Made by a program: the position numbers and the translations under genes. Positions 54,725 to 64,000 of a stretch of DNA of 64,000 nucleotides are shown in pieces. Each line of letters starts with the position of its first letter. Positions within the stretch are counted from its first letter, which is position 1. Source of the stretch: Turbatrix aceti (taxonomy: Eukaryota > Nematoda > Chromadorea > Rhabditida > Panagrolaimidae); the NCBI GenBank assembly GCA_963969345.1, contig OZ017766.1, positions 11,284,001 to 11,348,000 of the forward strand, read 5' to 3'. The notes below the pieces were generated by a model. It did no database searches. It was not told the origin of the DNA and worked only from the letters and a program-made list of their open reading frames with translations.

Positions 54725-55303
54725 TTTTAAAATTTTTTCCATACCTCATTTTTTTCTGCATTTTTTTGCATTTTACTTCTAGAAGAAGTTTGACGCATAA
54801 AAAATGACATTTTTTACAAGGCATAAAACACGTCTATTTGTAGCACGAGTGAAGATAATGAAACACAGCATCCTCCGCCCTTTTTTTACCCGGCTGAACA
54901 AGTAAAATCTCGACATTGAATCACTTTTTTTCATGCTTGCACATTGTCCAGAAAATTCGAGAACATGACAACAAAACAAAAAAAGTGATAACGAAAGTCC
55001 TTTGTATACCGTGTGTCAATGTATTTCAAGAGATGATAAAACACTTTTTTTTAATGAATTTCCGGATGTTGTTATCGAAAGCACTTTTTCCCAATATGCA
55101 AAATGTGCGCAGTGAACAAAGTTGACTCATATTTTAATGTCCAAAAATATGTTAATGTGACATTTATGATTCACATTTACCATACAATCTCACCATACAA
55201 AATGTCGAGATTCAATGTCGAAAATCAGCTCGTTTATCAGTGTGCTAAAAGGGGCTTCGAATGACCCATTTTAGACGGCTACAAATAGGCATTTTCAGTT
55301 CTC
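54725..55303 (+). promoter_or_regulatory. 5' region of subfamily-3 locus 3
   Basis: TTTATCAGTG at about 55,233-55,242 followed by GTGCTAAAAGGGG. Confidence 0.5.
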
Positions 55304-55874
55304 ATGACTACCATACTCCACCATAGGAAACTTTGCATCAAATTTCTCTCTCTCTACCGAGTTTTTGTTTCGATGTTGCACCTATTTTTAATAAACATTT
55401 TATATTTCAGAACACTTTTTGCCTACCGGTGCAACGGCAACGCACCGGAGCCGACGCTCCATTCTGCGGATGTTCTATTCAATAAATTATTTTTTAACTT
55501 AAGAATTGTAAACAACAGATCTGCGGGTGTCTATAATAATATCGCTTAAAGTTCTTATCGCGATTTACGTTGCCCCATTGGTTGCTATAAAATCAGCATT
55601 TGTACCGATTTTTTTAAATTTAAAACTCAAAATGTTTTTAGCTTACTAAGGTGTCCAAGCTTATGAACCCGTTCGAGATCATCATCAACGCGAGTGCCGT
55701 GAGTTTTAAATTATATCCTAGACGTTTTATCGAAGATTAATTTTTCAGGGCGGCTCAGCGAGTACGTCAAGCCAGGGTGGCTCATCTAACAACAGCAGTC
55801 AGGGCAACAGCAGCGGAGAAGCACACAAGTCAAAACAGGAAGCTACTGATGAGTACAGCAAACGATTCAGCTAG
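55304..55874 (+). pseudogene. subfamily-3 LRAT-tail locus 3
   Basis: The first frame is shifted relative to locus 1 (the RTGAD segment falls out of frame). Tail exons 55642-55698 and 55749-55874 (GGSASTSSQGG...DEYSKRFS, TAG) remain open. Catalytic boxes absent. Confidence 0.55.
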
Positions 55875-56289
55875 TCTATATGTAGATACGTGATTTCATT
55901 TCACTTCATTTCATTTACCGCCATGTTCCTGGCGCCTGCGCAATACCAGCAAAAATGTAATTTCTAGAAACAATATTACTAGTATCAAAAGAATAAATAT
56001 AACTAACATCAAATATTTAAATCGTTTATAAATACACATAAAATAAAATTTTGTAAGAAATGTTTTCGTGATTCCAAAACCCGTGGCGCCCGCTACAAAA
56101 ATGTCGTGTCCTCCTCAACTTAAAGTCAGATGTTTTTTGAGAAAACTAAATACACCAGTCGATTTCTCGTGCTAAGATACCACTGTTGTGGCGGTGTCAC
56201 CACTGAAAGGAGGGCGCCGGAAGAAGGGGCGCGAAAGGAAGACAAGGGACTCACCGAACGCGCTCGTGGGCGCGGGTTCGAGGCGAGTC
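55875..56289. repeat. subfamily-3 3' block, copy 3
   Basis: As 11,571-12,010, ending at the h3 insertion. Confidence 0.55.
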
Positions 56290-56297
56290 GTGGAGGG

Positions 56298-56793
56298 CAG
56301 GGTTCTCAACGGGCCGGGCCGGAGTTTTCCACGGCCCGGGCCGGGCCGATTGGTTTTGTTGGCCGGCCCGGGCCAAAACGGGCCGGAAAATAATTTAAAA
56401 AATGCATATTTTACGCAAAATTTATGAAAAATTTTATGAAAAAGTAAAAACCGCGAAAAATGCAAAGAAATGCACGCAGAATGCTGACCTGGCACCGTTC
56501 TTTTGGGCTAATCTGGAAGCAAAAGGTAAATCGCGGGCGCCGTAATTTTGTCGTCAGTTCATAAGAGCACTAGTAATTGAGCGGAAAATGAATCTGTGCA
56601 ACGATGAGGAAGTGTCTCTGCCTCCTTCGGGTTTGTTGTTGTTTTTTAACGGTTTTTAGACGATAAAATTTATTTACAAAACTAGGTACTATTAAGGCGG
56701 GCCGGCCCGGGCTGGCCCGGGCCGGGCCGGGCCTAAATTTTGCAAGCCCGGCCCGGCCCGGGCCGAAAAAAAACAGGCCCGTTGAGAACCCTG
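56298..56793. mobile_element. hAT-like MITE family h3 (GGGCCGG array)
   Basis: CAGGGTTCTCAACGGGCCG...CGGCCCGTTGAGAACCCTG kind of ends, flanked by GTGGAGGG (56290-56297, 56794-56801). Empty site at 11,968. GGGCCGG/GGCCCGG arrays lie inside both ends. The middle is AT-rich without a transposase. Confidence 0.9.
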
Positions 56794-56801
56794 GTGGAGG
56801 G

Positions 56802-57184
56802 AGTTGTAGGTAGCAGGTCGCGGCACGGTGCAGCGCGAACCAGGGTGGAGAAATAGGCAGAGAAATATCGAGTATCTTTATCACTCACAACAAATAATAA
56901 AGGAAAACAACAACAACAAAAATAGGCCAGATGAGAAAAGAAGAGCGTCCAGTTACGGTAGCGTTTCGGTTCCAATTCGGTTCCTGTTCAGAATTCAATT
57001 CTATTCAGGAACCGAATTGGAACCGAAACGCTACCGTAACTGGAACCGGTCGGAACCGAGTCATAAAATAGCCGGAACCGACAACACTGGAAATTACGCT
57101 CGCGTAGCGACACTGTATACCAGAATTTTTGAAGCATTTTGAAACTTTGACATCGCAAATTGCAGTATCTCCTGAATCCGGCAT
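56802..57184. mobile_element. GGAACC-array hAT-like remnant and flanks
   Basis: 56,948-57,089 is built of GGTTCCG/CGGAACC units in a palindrome and ends GACAACACTG. No target duplication was found. 57,090-57,184 matches 41,425-41,512. Confidence 0.5.
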
Positions 57185-57188
57185 TTAA

Positions 57189-58828
57189 CAGACACTCTGC
57201 GAGCCGATTTAGGATCGAGGACACATCATTTTGACACTTTCAAATGTTTTGAGTCAGAGTTGTAGGCCTTCGGGGGAAAGGTCCAAAGCCGCGATATTTT
57301 ATTTTATAAAATTCGGATTCACGAGATTCGGCTTCAGAAGTGTTTTTCATAAAAAATAGTGCCCTGTGCTACGTTGGTCATGAACAATTCTGAAAAAATT
57401 AATATAGGGGTTTCTGAGGACGGCGGATCCAATGACATACTCAGAATTTTTTTTCAGTTACGGTAATTATCGATTTTTTGATATCATACGTTTTCAAACC
57501 GCCATCATATTCGGATCTCAAACTTAAGCGGTAATTCGATAAGCCTATCTTCTTCCCCGTTGTTTTTTGTATCGGAAAAAGTAAAACACAAAAAAAAATC
57601 GCGTGCCCAAGGTTGTCATAAATTTTAATTTATGCTCCAGACTCGACACCGAAGCCCTGCGCGCAACGTGCACGCATGATTTTGCGCTGCTGCACACGCG
57701 TATTGACCTTTATTTTTTAGACGCATGCCTAACTTATTACAAAAACCGTTTTTGGAACCATTCAATAGGTGTGCCAAGGCGGGAAGGTGTACAGTAGTCT
57801 TTTTTCCAAGCTTCACCTGTAAAATGCCTGAGGCTATTAGCCATGAACATTTTGACAAAAATGACCTATTCTATCTTTTAGAGAATTCAATTCTCTATGG
57901 AGTATAAAATTTTCAGATTTTTACCTTTATTTTTGGGTTCGGTACATTAATTTAAAAAACATACACCAAGTTTAACCTTCATTTTTCTGCCGACGCTTCT
58001 CTTAAGAAATAAAAATCTCATAATTTGAAGTCAAATTTAGAACATGTTGGGCAAATTAAGCTACAGTATCCAAAAATAACGGTAAAAATCTGAAAATTTT
58101 ATACTCCATAGAGAATTGAATTCTCTAAAAGATAGAATAGGTCATTTTTGTTAAAATGTTCATGGCTAATAGCCTCAGGCATTTTACAGGTGAAGCTTGG
58201 AAAAAAGACTACTGTACACCTTCCCGCCTTGGCACACCTATTGAATGGTTCCAAAAACGGTTTTTGTAATAAGTTAGGCATGCGTCTAAAAAATAAAGGT
58301 CAATACGCGTGTGCAGCAGCGCAAAATCATGCGTGCACGTTGCGCGCAGGGCTTCGGTGTCGAGTCTGGAGCATAAATTAAAATTTATGACAACCTTGGG
58401 CACGCGATTTTTTTTTGTGTTTTACTTTTTCCGATACAAAAAACAACGGGGAAGAAGATAGGCTTATCGAATTACCGCTTAAGTTTGAGATCCGAATATG
58501 GTGGCGGTTTGAAAACGTATGATATCAAAAAATCGATAATTACCGTAACTGAAAAAAAATTCTGAGTATGTCATTGGATCCGCCGTCCTCAGAAACCCCT
58601 ATATTAATTTTTTCAGAATTGTTCATGACCAACGTAGCACGGGGCACTATTTTTTATGAAAAACACTTCTGAAGCCGAATCTCGTGAATCCGAATTTTAT
58701 AAAATAAAATATCGCGGCTTTGGACCTTTCCCCCGAAGGCCTACAACTCTGACTCAAAACATTTGAAAGTGTCAAAATGATGTGTCCTCCTCCCCGGCTT
58801 GGTCCTAAATCGGCTCGCAGAGTGTCTG
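57189..58828. mobile_element. TTAA-flanked palindromic element T1, copy 2
   Basis: CAGACACTCTGCGAGCC...CTCGCAGAGTGTCTG with TTAA at 57185-57188 and 58829-58832. The same locus without it is at about 41,504-41,520. The arms mirror each other around about 58,003. Confidence 0.9.
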
Positions 58829-58832
58829 TTAA

Positions 58833-59607
58833 AAAATTTTTGGTAGAAGTTTTTGGACCCTTCCAATAGGTGCTTACAACTATGGCACAAAACAGGAATG
58901 TGTAAAATGCATGTGTCGTCGGAAATAAATTGGCTCGCAGTGAAGTAACTTTATTTCGCAGTAAAAAAATATTGACAGTAAAGTAAAGTGGGTCTTGAAG
59001 ACAGCAATGTCCCGCCAAATTTTGAAAATTTGTCGCTAGTGCCAAATTCGTTCAAAGTATCCGAATGAAAAAAGCAAACAACTCGGCATTTAACCAAGCA
59101 ATAGTTTACTACTGCAACGTTTTGGTCAACGATCATTAAATTTGGTTCTGATGATTTTGGCAACTATATGTATCTACATATCTACGTAGGCAACTACATA
59201 TATGTATCGTTAATTTTGTATAGTCAAAATACCGATCAACATTTTTGATGACTGAAGCGTCCCCTTGGATGTTAATCTCGTGGATGTTAATCGGGTGAAA
59301 CTCAAATTCAGAATTCCAACAACAAAATCGCATTCTTGCAGGCCTCGGATTTTGTGATTCATGTGATATTTTTTTATTTGCGCACAAATTTGGAATATCG
59401 AAATGTCGCTGGCAATAAATCTAGATAACATGAATTTTTATGTATGCTTGCATGCACTTTGTCCCGAAAGTTCGAGAACATGTTTTCGGGACAAAGTGCT
59501 GAGAAGGTGTTATTTGACACGGCACAATTTATAATACAACGGGTTAATCTTCTTCAACATTTGTGGTACAAATCAGTGTTCCGCCCGTAAAAAAATCGAC
59601 TTTGGAG
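58833..59607. repeat. T1 flank and block RA, copy 3 (shortened)
   Basis: 58,833-58,975 continues the locus seen at 41,515-41,655. 58,980-59,607 is RA lacking two internal segments. Non-coding. Confidence 0.55.
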
Positions 59608-59692
59608 TAGTGTTTGCCTGATATCAGGTTTTGCCTGATATCAGAGTCTGATACTGATAATGATATCAGTATCAGTATCAATCAGGATGAGA
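59608..59692. mobile_element. TGATATCAG-array remnant, copy 3
   Basis: Same start as 12,868, truncated at GATGAGATTT where it joins T1. Confidence 0.45.
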
Positions 59693-61267
59693 TTTTGAGT
59701 CAGAGTTGCAGGCCTTCGGGGGAATGGTCCAAAGCCGCGATATTTTATTTTATAAAAATCGAATTCACGAGATTCGGCTTCAGAAGTGTTTTTCATAAAA
59801 AATAGTGCCCTGTGCTACGTTGGTCATGAACGATTCTGAAAAAATTAATATAGGGGTTTCTGAGGACGGCGGATCCAATGACATACTCAGAATTTTTTTT
59901 CAGTTACGGTAATTATCGATTTTTTGATATCATACGTTTTCAAACCGCTATCATATTCGGATCTCAAACTTAAGCGGTAATTCAATAAGCCTATCTTCTT
60001 CCCCGTTGTTTTTTGTATCGGAAAAAGTAAAACACGAAAAAAAATCGCGTGCCCAAGGTTGCCATAAATTTTAATTTCTGCTCCAGACTCGACACCGAAG
60101 CCCTGCGCGCAACGTGCACGCATGATTTTGCGCTGCTGCAATCGCGTATTGCCCTTTATTTTTTAGACGCATGCCTAACTTATTACAAAAACCGTTTTTG
60201 AGAACCATTCAATAGATGTGCCAAGGCGGGAAGGTGTACAGTAGTCTTTTTTCCAAGCTTCACCTGTAAAATGCCTGAGGCTATTAGCCATGAACATTTT
60301 AACAAAAATGACCTATTCTATCTTTTAGAGAATTCAATTCTCTATGGTGTATAAAATTTTCAGATTTTTACATTTATTTTTGGGTTCGGTACATTAATTT
60401 AAAAAACATACACCAAGTTTAACGTGCATTTTTCTGCCGACGCTTCTCTTAAGAAATAAAAATCTCATAATTTGAAGTCAAATTTAGAAGACGTTGGGCA
60501 AATTAAGCTACAGTATCCGAAAATAACGCTAAAAATCTGAAAATTTTATTCTCTATAGAGAACTAAATGCTCCAAAAGATAGAGTAGGTCATTTTTTAAA
60601 AACTTTTATGGCTAATAGCCTGAGGCATTTTACAGGTGAAGCTTGGAAAAAAAACTACTGTACACCTTCCCGCCTTGGCACACCTATTGAATGGTTCCAA
60701 AAACGGTTTTTGTAATAAGTTAGGCATGTGTCTAAAAAATAAAGGTCATTACGCGTGTGCAGCAGCGCAAAATGATGCGTGCACGTTGCGCGCAGGGCTT
60801 CGGTGTCGAGTCATAAATTAAAATTTATGACAACCTTGGGCACGCGATTTTTTTTGCGTTTTATTTTTTCCGATACAAAAAACAACGGGGAAGAAGATAG
60901 GCTAATCGAATTAATGCTTAAGTTTGAGATCCGAATATGATAGCGGTTTGAATACGTATGATATCAAAAAATCAATAATTACCGTAACTGAAAAAACATT
61001 CTGAGTATGTGACTGGATCCGCCGTCCTCAGAAACCCCCATGTTATTTTTTTCAGAATTTGTCATGCCCAGCGTAGCACGGGGCATTATTGTTTATGAAT
61101 AACACTTCTGAAGCCGAATCTCGTGAATCCGAATTTTATAAAATAAAATATTGCGGCTTTGGACCTTTCCCCCCAAGGCCTACAACTCTGACTCAAAACA
61201 TTTGAAAGTGTCAAAATGATGTGTCCTTCTCCCCCCCTTGGTCCTAAATCGGCTCGCAGAGTGTCTG
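59693..61267. mobile_element. palindromic element T1, copy 3, left end lost
   Basis: Lacks about the first 60 bp; the right end GTCTG-TTAA is at 61263-61271. The sequence AGTTAAATCTCGACATTG at 20,504 is the corresponding empty TTAA site. Confidence 0.8.
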
Positions 61268-61600
61268 TTAAATCTCGACATTGAATCATTTTTTTTCCAT
61301 ATTTGCACGTTGTCCAGAATGCTCGAGAGCGTGACAACAGAACAAAAAAAAGTGATAACAAAAGTCCTTCGAATACAGTGTGTCAATGTATTTCAAGAGA
61401 TGATAGAGCACCTTTTTCTTTAAATGAATTTCCGGATGTTGTTATCAAAAGCACTTTTTCCCGAATTGCCAAATGTGCGCAGTGAACAAAGTTGACTCAT
61501 ATTTTAATGTCCAAAAATATGTTAATGTGACATTTATGATTCACAATTACCATACAATCTCACCATACAAAATGTCGAGATTCAATGTCAAGAATCAGCT
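61268..61600 (+). promoter_or_regulatory. 5' region of subfamily-3 locus 4, interrupted
   Basis: Matches 10,590-10,918 and ends AGAATCAGCT where a MITE is inserted. Confidence 0.5.
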
Positions 61601-61885
61601 CCCCGCACTCGCATGAGAATCATAACGGAATCATAACGGAATTATAAGGCTTTGCACGCTAATGTGTTTTATTGTGATTCATTCGCACGCATATAATTCA
61701 TTGTGATCCGCAGCTCAAATTTAGTCATTGTTTTTTGCTGAATTTTGAATGCGAATAAAGGGGAAAATAGCTTAGATTTTTTTGCACTTCATTGTGATTC
61801 TTCATTTTCATTGTGCGTCTCATTTGATTCTAGCCGCCTTATTATTCCGTTATGATTCCGTTATGATTCTCATGCGAGTGCGGGG
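61601..61885. mobile_element. 285-bp MITE with CCCCGCACTCGCATG ends
   Basis: Perfect long inverted ends (CCCCGCACTCGCATGAGAAT) with direct ATCATAACGGA repeats inside. Sits just before the GATA-type site position of subfamily-3 locus 4. The target duplication is unclear. Confidence 0.75.
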
Positions 61886-61964
61886 ATCGTTTGTCAGTGT
61901 GCTAAAAGAGGCGGCGAATGACACGTGATAGACAGCTAGCTACAAATAGGCATATTCGGTTCTC

Positions 61965-62539
61965 ATGACTACCACACTCACCCATAGGGAACTTTGCATC
62001 AAGTTTCTTTCTCCCTCTCTACCGGGTTTTTGTTTTGATGTTACACCTATTTTTAATAAACATTTTATATTTCAGAACACTTTTTGCCTACCGGTGCAAC
62101 GGCAACGCACCGGAGCCGACGCTCCATTCTGCGGATGTTCTATTCAATAAATTATTTTTTAACTTAAGAATTGTAAACAACAGATCTGCGGGTGTCTATA
62201 ATAATATCGCTTAAAGTTCTTATCGCGATTTACGTTGCCCCATTGGTTGCTATAAAATCAGCATTTGTACCGATTTTTTTAAATTTAAAACTCAAAATGT
62301 TTTTAGCTTACTAAGGTGTCCAAGCTTATGAACCCGTTCGAGATCATCATCAACGCGAGTGCCGTGAGTTTTAAATTATATCCTAGACGTTTTATCGAAG
62401 ATTAATTTTTCAGGGCGGCTCAGCGAGTACGTCAAGCCAGGGTGGCTCATCTAACAACAGCAGTCAGGGCAGCAGCAGCGGAGAAGCACACAAGTCAAAA
62501 CAGGAAGCTACTGATAAGTACAGCAAACGATTCAGCTAG
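61965..62539 (+). pseudogene. subfamily-3 LRAT-tail locus 4
   Basis: First frame 61965-62150 with RTGAD. Tail exons 62307-62363 and 62414-62539 (GGSASTSSQGG...DKYSKRFS, TAG). The GATA-type site is altered to TTTGTCAGTG (about 61,890) and separated from its upstream context by the MITE. Confidence 0.55.
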
Positions 62540-62953
62540 TCTATATGTAGATACGCGATTTCATTTCACTTCATTTCATTTACCGCCATGTTCCTGGCGC
62601 CTGCGCAATACCAGCAAGAATGTAATTTCTAGAAACAATATTACTATCAAAAGAATAAATATAACTAACATCAAATATTTAAATCGTTTATAAATACACA
62701 TAAAATAAAATTTTGTAAGAAATGTTTTCGTGATTCCAAAACCCGTGGCGCCCGCTACAAAAATGTCGTGTCCTCCTCAACTTAAAGTCAGATGTTTTTT
62801 GAGAAAACTAAATACACCAGTCGATTTCTCGTGCTAAGATACCACTGTTGTGGCGGTGTCACCACTGAAAGGAGGGCGCCGGAAGAAGGGGCGCGAAAGG
62901 AAGACAAGGGACTCACCGAACGCGCTCGTGGGCGCGGGCACGCTGCCTCGGTG
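62540..62953. repeat. subfamily-3 3' block, copy 4
   Basis: As 11,571-11,950. Non-coding. Confidence 0.5.
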
Positions 62954-62961
62954 TTTCTGAC

Positions 62962-63449
62962 CAGTGCTGTCGGGTACCCGACCCGAAACCCGACCCGAAC
63001 TTGGACCCGACCCGAAATACCCGGAATTTCGGGTCGGGTACCCGAAAGTTTCGGGTCCGGGTCGGGTTTTCGGGTCGGGTACCCGAAAGTTTCGGGTCCG
63101 GGTCCGGGTCCGGATCGGGTACCCGAAAATTTCGGGTTCGGGTTGCAAAAAACAACAAAAATCCAATGAAAGAGAAGCTCCTCACGCAAGACAAGCTCTT
63201 TGGTGCGTCTGGACATTAGTTGGCTCAACTAGATTTGGCGTATATCGGCCAAGGCATATGTTCCGGAAGCAAAAATTTCGGGTTTTCGGGTCGGGTACCC
63301 GAAAGTTTCGGGTCCGGATCCGGGTCCGGGTCGGGTACCCGAAAGTTTCGGGTCCGGGTCGGGTTTTCGGGTCGGGTACCCGAAATTTTCGGTTCCGGGT
63401 AAGGTCTTCGGGTCGGGTACCCGACATTTTCGGGTACCCGACAGCACTG
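62962..63449. mobile_element. hAT-like MITE family h4 (CGGGTACCCG array)
   Basis: CAGTGCTGTCGGGTACCCGA ... ACCCGACAGCACTG, flanked by TTTCTGAC (62954-62961, 63450-63457). Both sides of a non-repetitive 110-bp centre are arrays of TCGGGTACCCGA and TTCGGGTCCGGG units. The overlapping Pro/Gly/Arg-rich frames are artefacts of the array. Confidence 0.9.
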
Positions 63450-63457
63450 TTTCTGAC

Positions 63458-64000
63458 ACGAAAATAAACATGCGTTGTCTTGCGAGCGTGTTTGATATAA
63501 AAAAACTGAGTATTCCATTCAAAAGGAAATTTAGTTTTTGGTATGTACTGATATTTTCAGCTTTTTATCTGCGTTTTAAAAAACTTGTGGATTTTTTCTT
63601 TTGAACCCTACTCGATTTTGATCAAAAATTGTCCGATTCTTTTAAAACATGCACCAAAATCATTTTTCGAAACTTTTTCAAACGCTTAAAAATGAACTAA
63701 TAAATTTTTTTTGAAGTATACATGGTATTTTACGTTTTGTGGCAAAATTCATGCTAAAACGCCCCAGAAATCACCGATGCCACGGTGCGGAGTGTTCCCA
63801 ACACGAAAATTTTTAGCGATTGTGTAAAAGTGTTATGTATTCGTCGACAGTTTTCGGGTATTCATATCATTTGCATTTTTTTGGCATTTTGCTATTGTGT
63901 CAAGCTAAGATCAAGCTTTTTATAGCACTTCGCACTTTATCGATTGCTTGCAAATGAACTTCGCTGCAGGAGTCCAAAGAGGGAAAATATTGAATTTTTG
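63458..64000. repeat. copy of 42,570-43,080
   Basis: Near-identical to the earlier block, including the CCCTACTCGATTTTGATC repeat. It continues past the window end. No gene. Confidence 0.5.

Noticed and set aside
62788..63522. Long Pro/Arg/Gly-rich frames on several strands
   Set aside because: They come from the CGGGTACCCG array of MITE h4 and are open in most frames at once.

Overview
The window reads as repeat-dense, AT-rich eukaryotic chromosomal DNA, most likely from a nematode (inference). Genes are split by very short introns (about 45-75 bp) with GT/GC donors and TTTTCAG- or TTTTTAG-type acceptors. Nearly everything between the genes is short inverted-repeat DNA transposons. No rRNA, convincing tRNA, CRISPR array or bacterial operon was seen.

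The main theme is a tandem, rearranged cluster of one gene family. Its spliced products are 153-219 aa proteins with the LRAT / H-rev107 (PLAAT-type) NlpC-P60 fold signature. The order is a GDRIEIQG-type first strand, an H(W/Y)A box, a second His in WIIH, and the NCEHFVNECIYG box with the catalytic Cys. Known relatives are thiol acyltransferases or phospholipases, such as vertebrate PLAAT/LRAT and nematode EGL-26. Subfamily 1 copies are A (1.3-3.7 kb, 5'-truncated), B (6.9-8.0, stop codon), C (14.7-15.5), G (34.2-35.0, chimeric), H (36.7-37.8), I (47.4-48.5), J (44.2-45.1, catalytic Cys replaced by Gly) and K (52.2-53.4). Subfamily 2 copies are D (17.9-19.0), E (29.0-30.1) and F (49.9-51.0). 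There are two exon-1 fragments in a giant palindrome (21.9 and 23.9 kb) and a tail remnant at 28.7 kb. Four degenerate subfamily-3 loci (11, 40.5, 55.5, 62 kb) keep the Ser/Gly-rich tail but lack both catalytic boxes. Nearly all start regions carry a TTATCA(G/A)TG element, the reverse complement of a TGATAA GATA site. Several also have a TATAAAAG box about 50 bp downstream. This suggests one inherited, GATA-driven, possibly intestinal promoter.

The rest is mobile DNA, and several insertions can be proved from empty sites in paralogous copies in this window. Three classes stand out. (1) Palindromic elements flanked by TTAA, at 1.5, 3.7, 16.5, 22, 32 and 57 kb. (2) hAT-like non-autonomous elements with CAG/CAA termini and 8-bp target duplications, whose interiors are arrays of a family-specific short motif (GACTC, CGGGCC, GGGTACCC, GAGCGAGC and others). 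(3) Two short solo-LTR-like elements flanked by TTGA. A 7.3-kb inverted duplication (20.9-28.2 kb) has one TTAA element at its exact centre and a 3.4-kb TA-flanked element in one arm. An unrecognised multi-exon gene fragment is duplicated at 5.5-6.8 and 51.3-52.2 kb.

The history is repeated segmental duplication (for example 5.9-10.9 kb against 51.3-55.2 kb), inversion, exon-level exchange between subfamilies and transposon bombardment. It leaves about nine reading-frame-intact LRAT-like genes beside visible pseudogenes.
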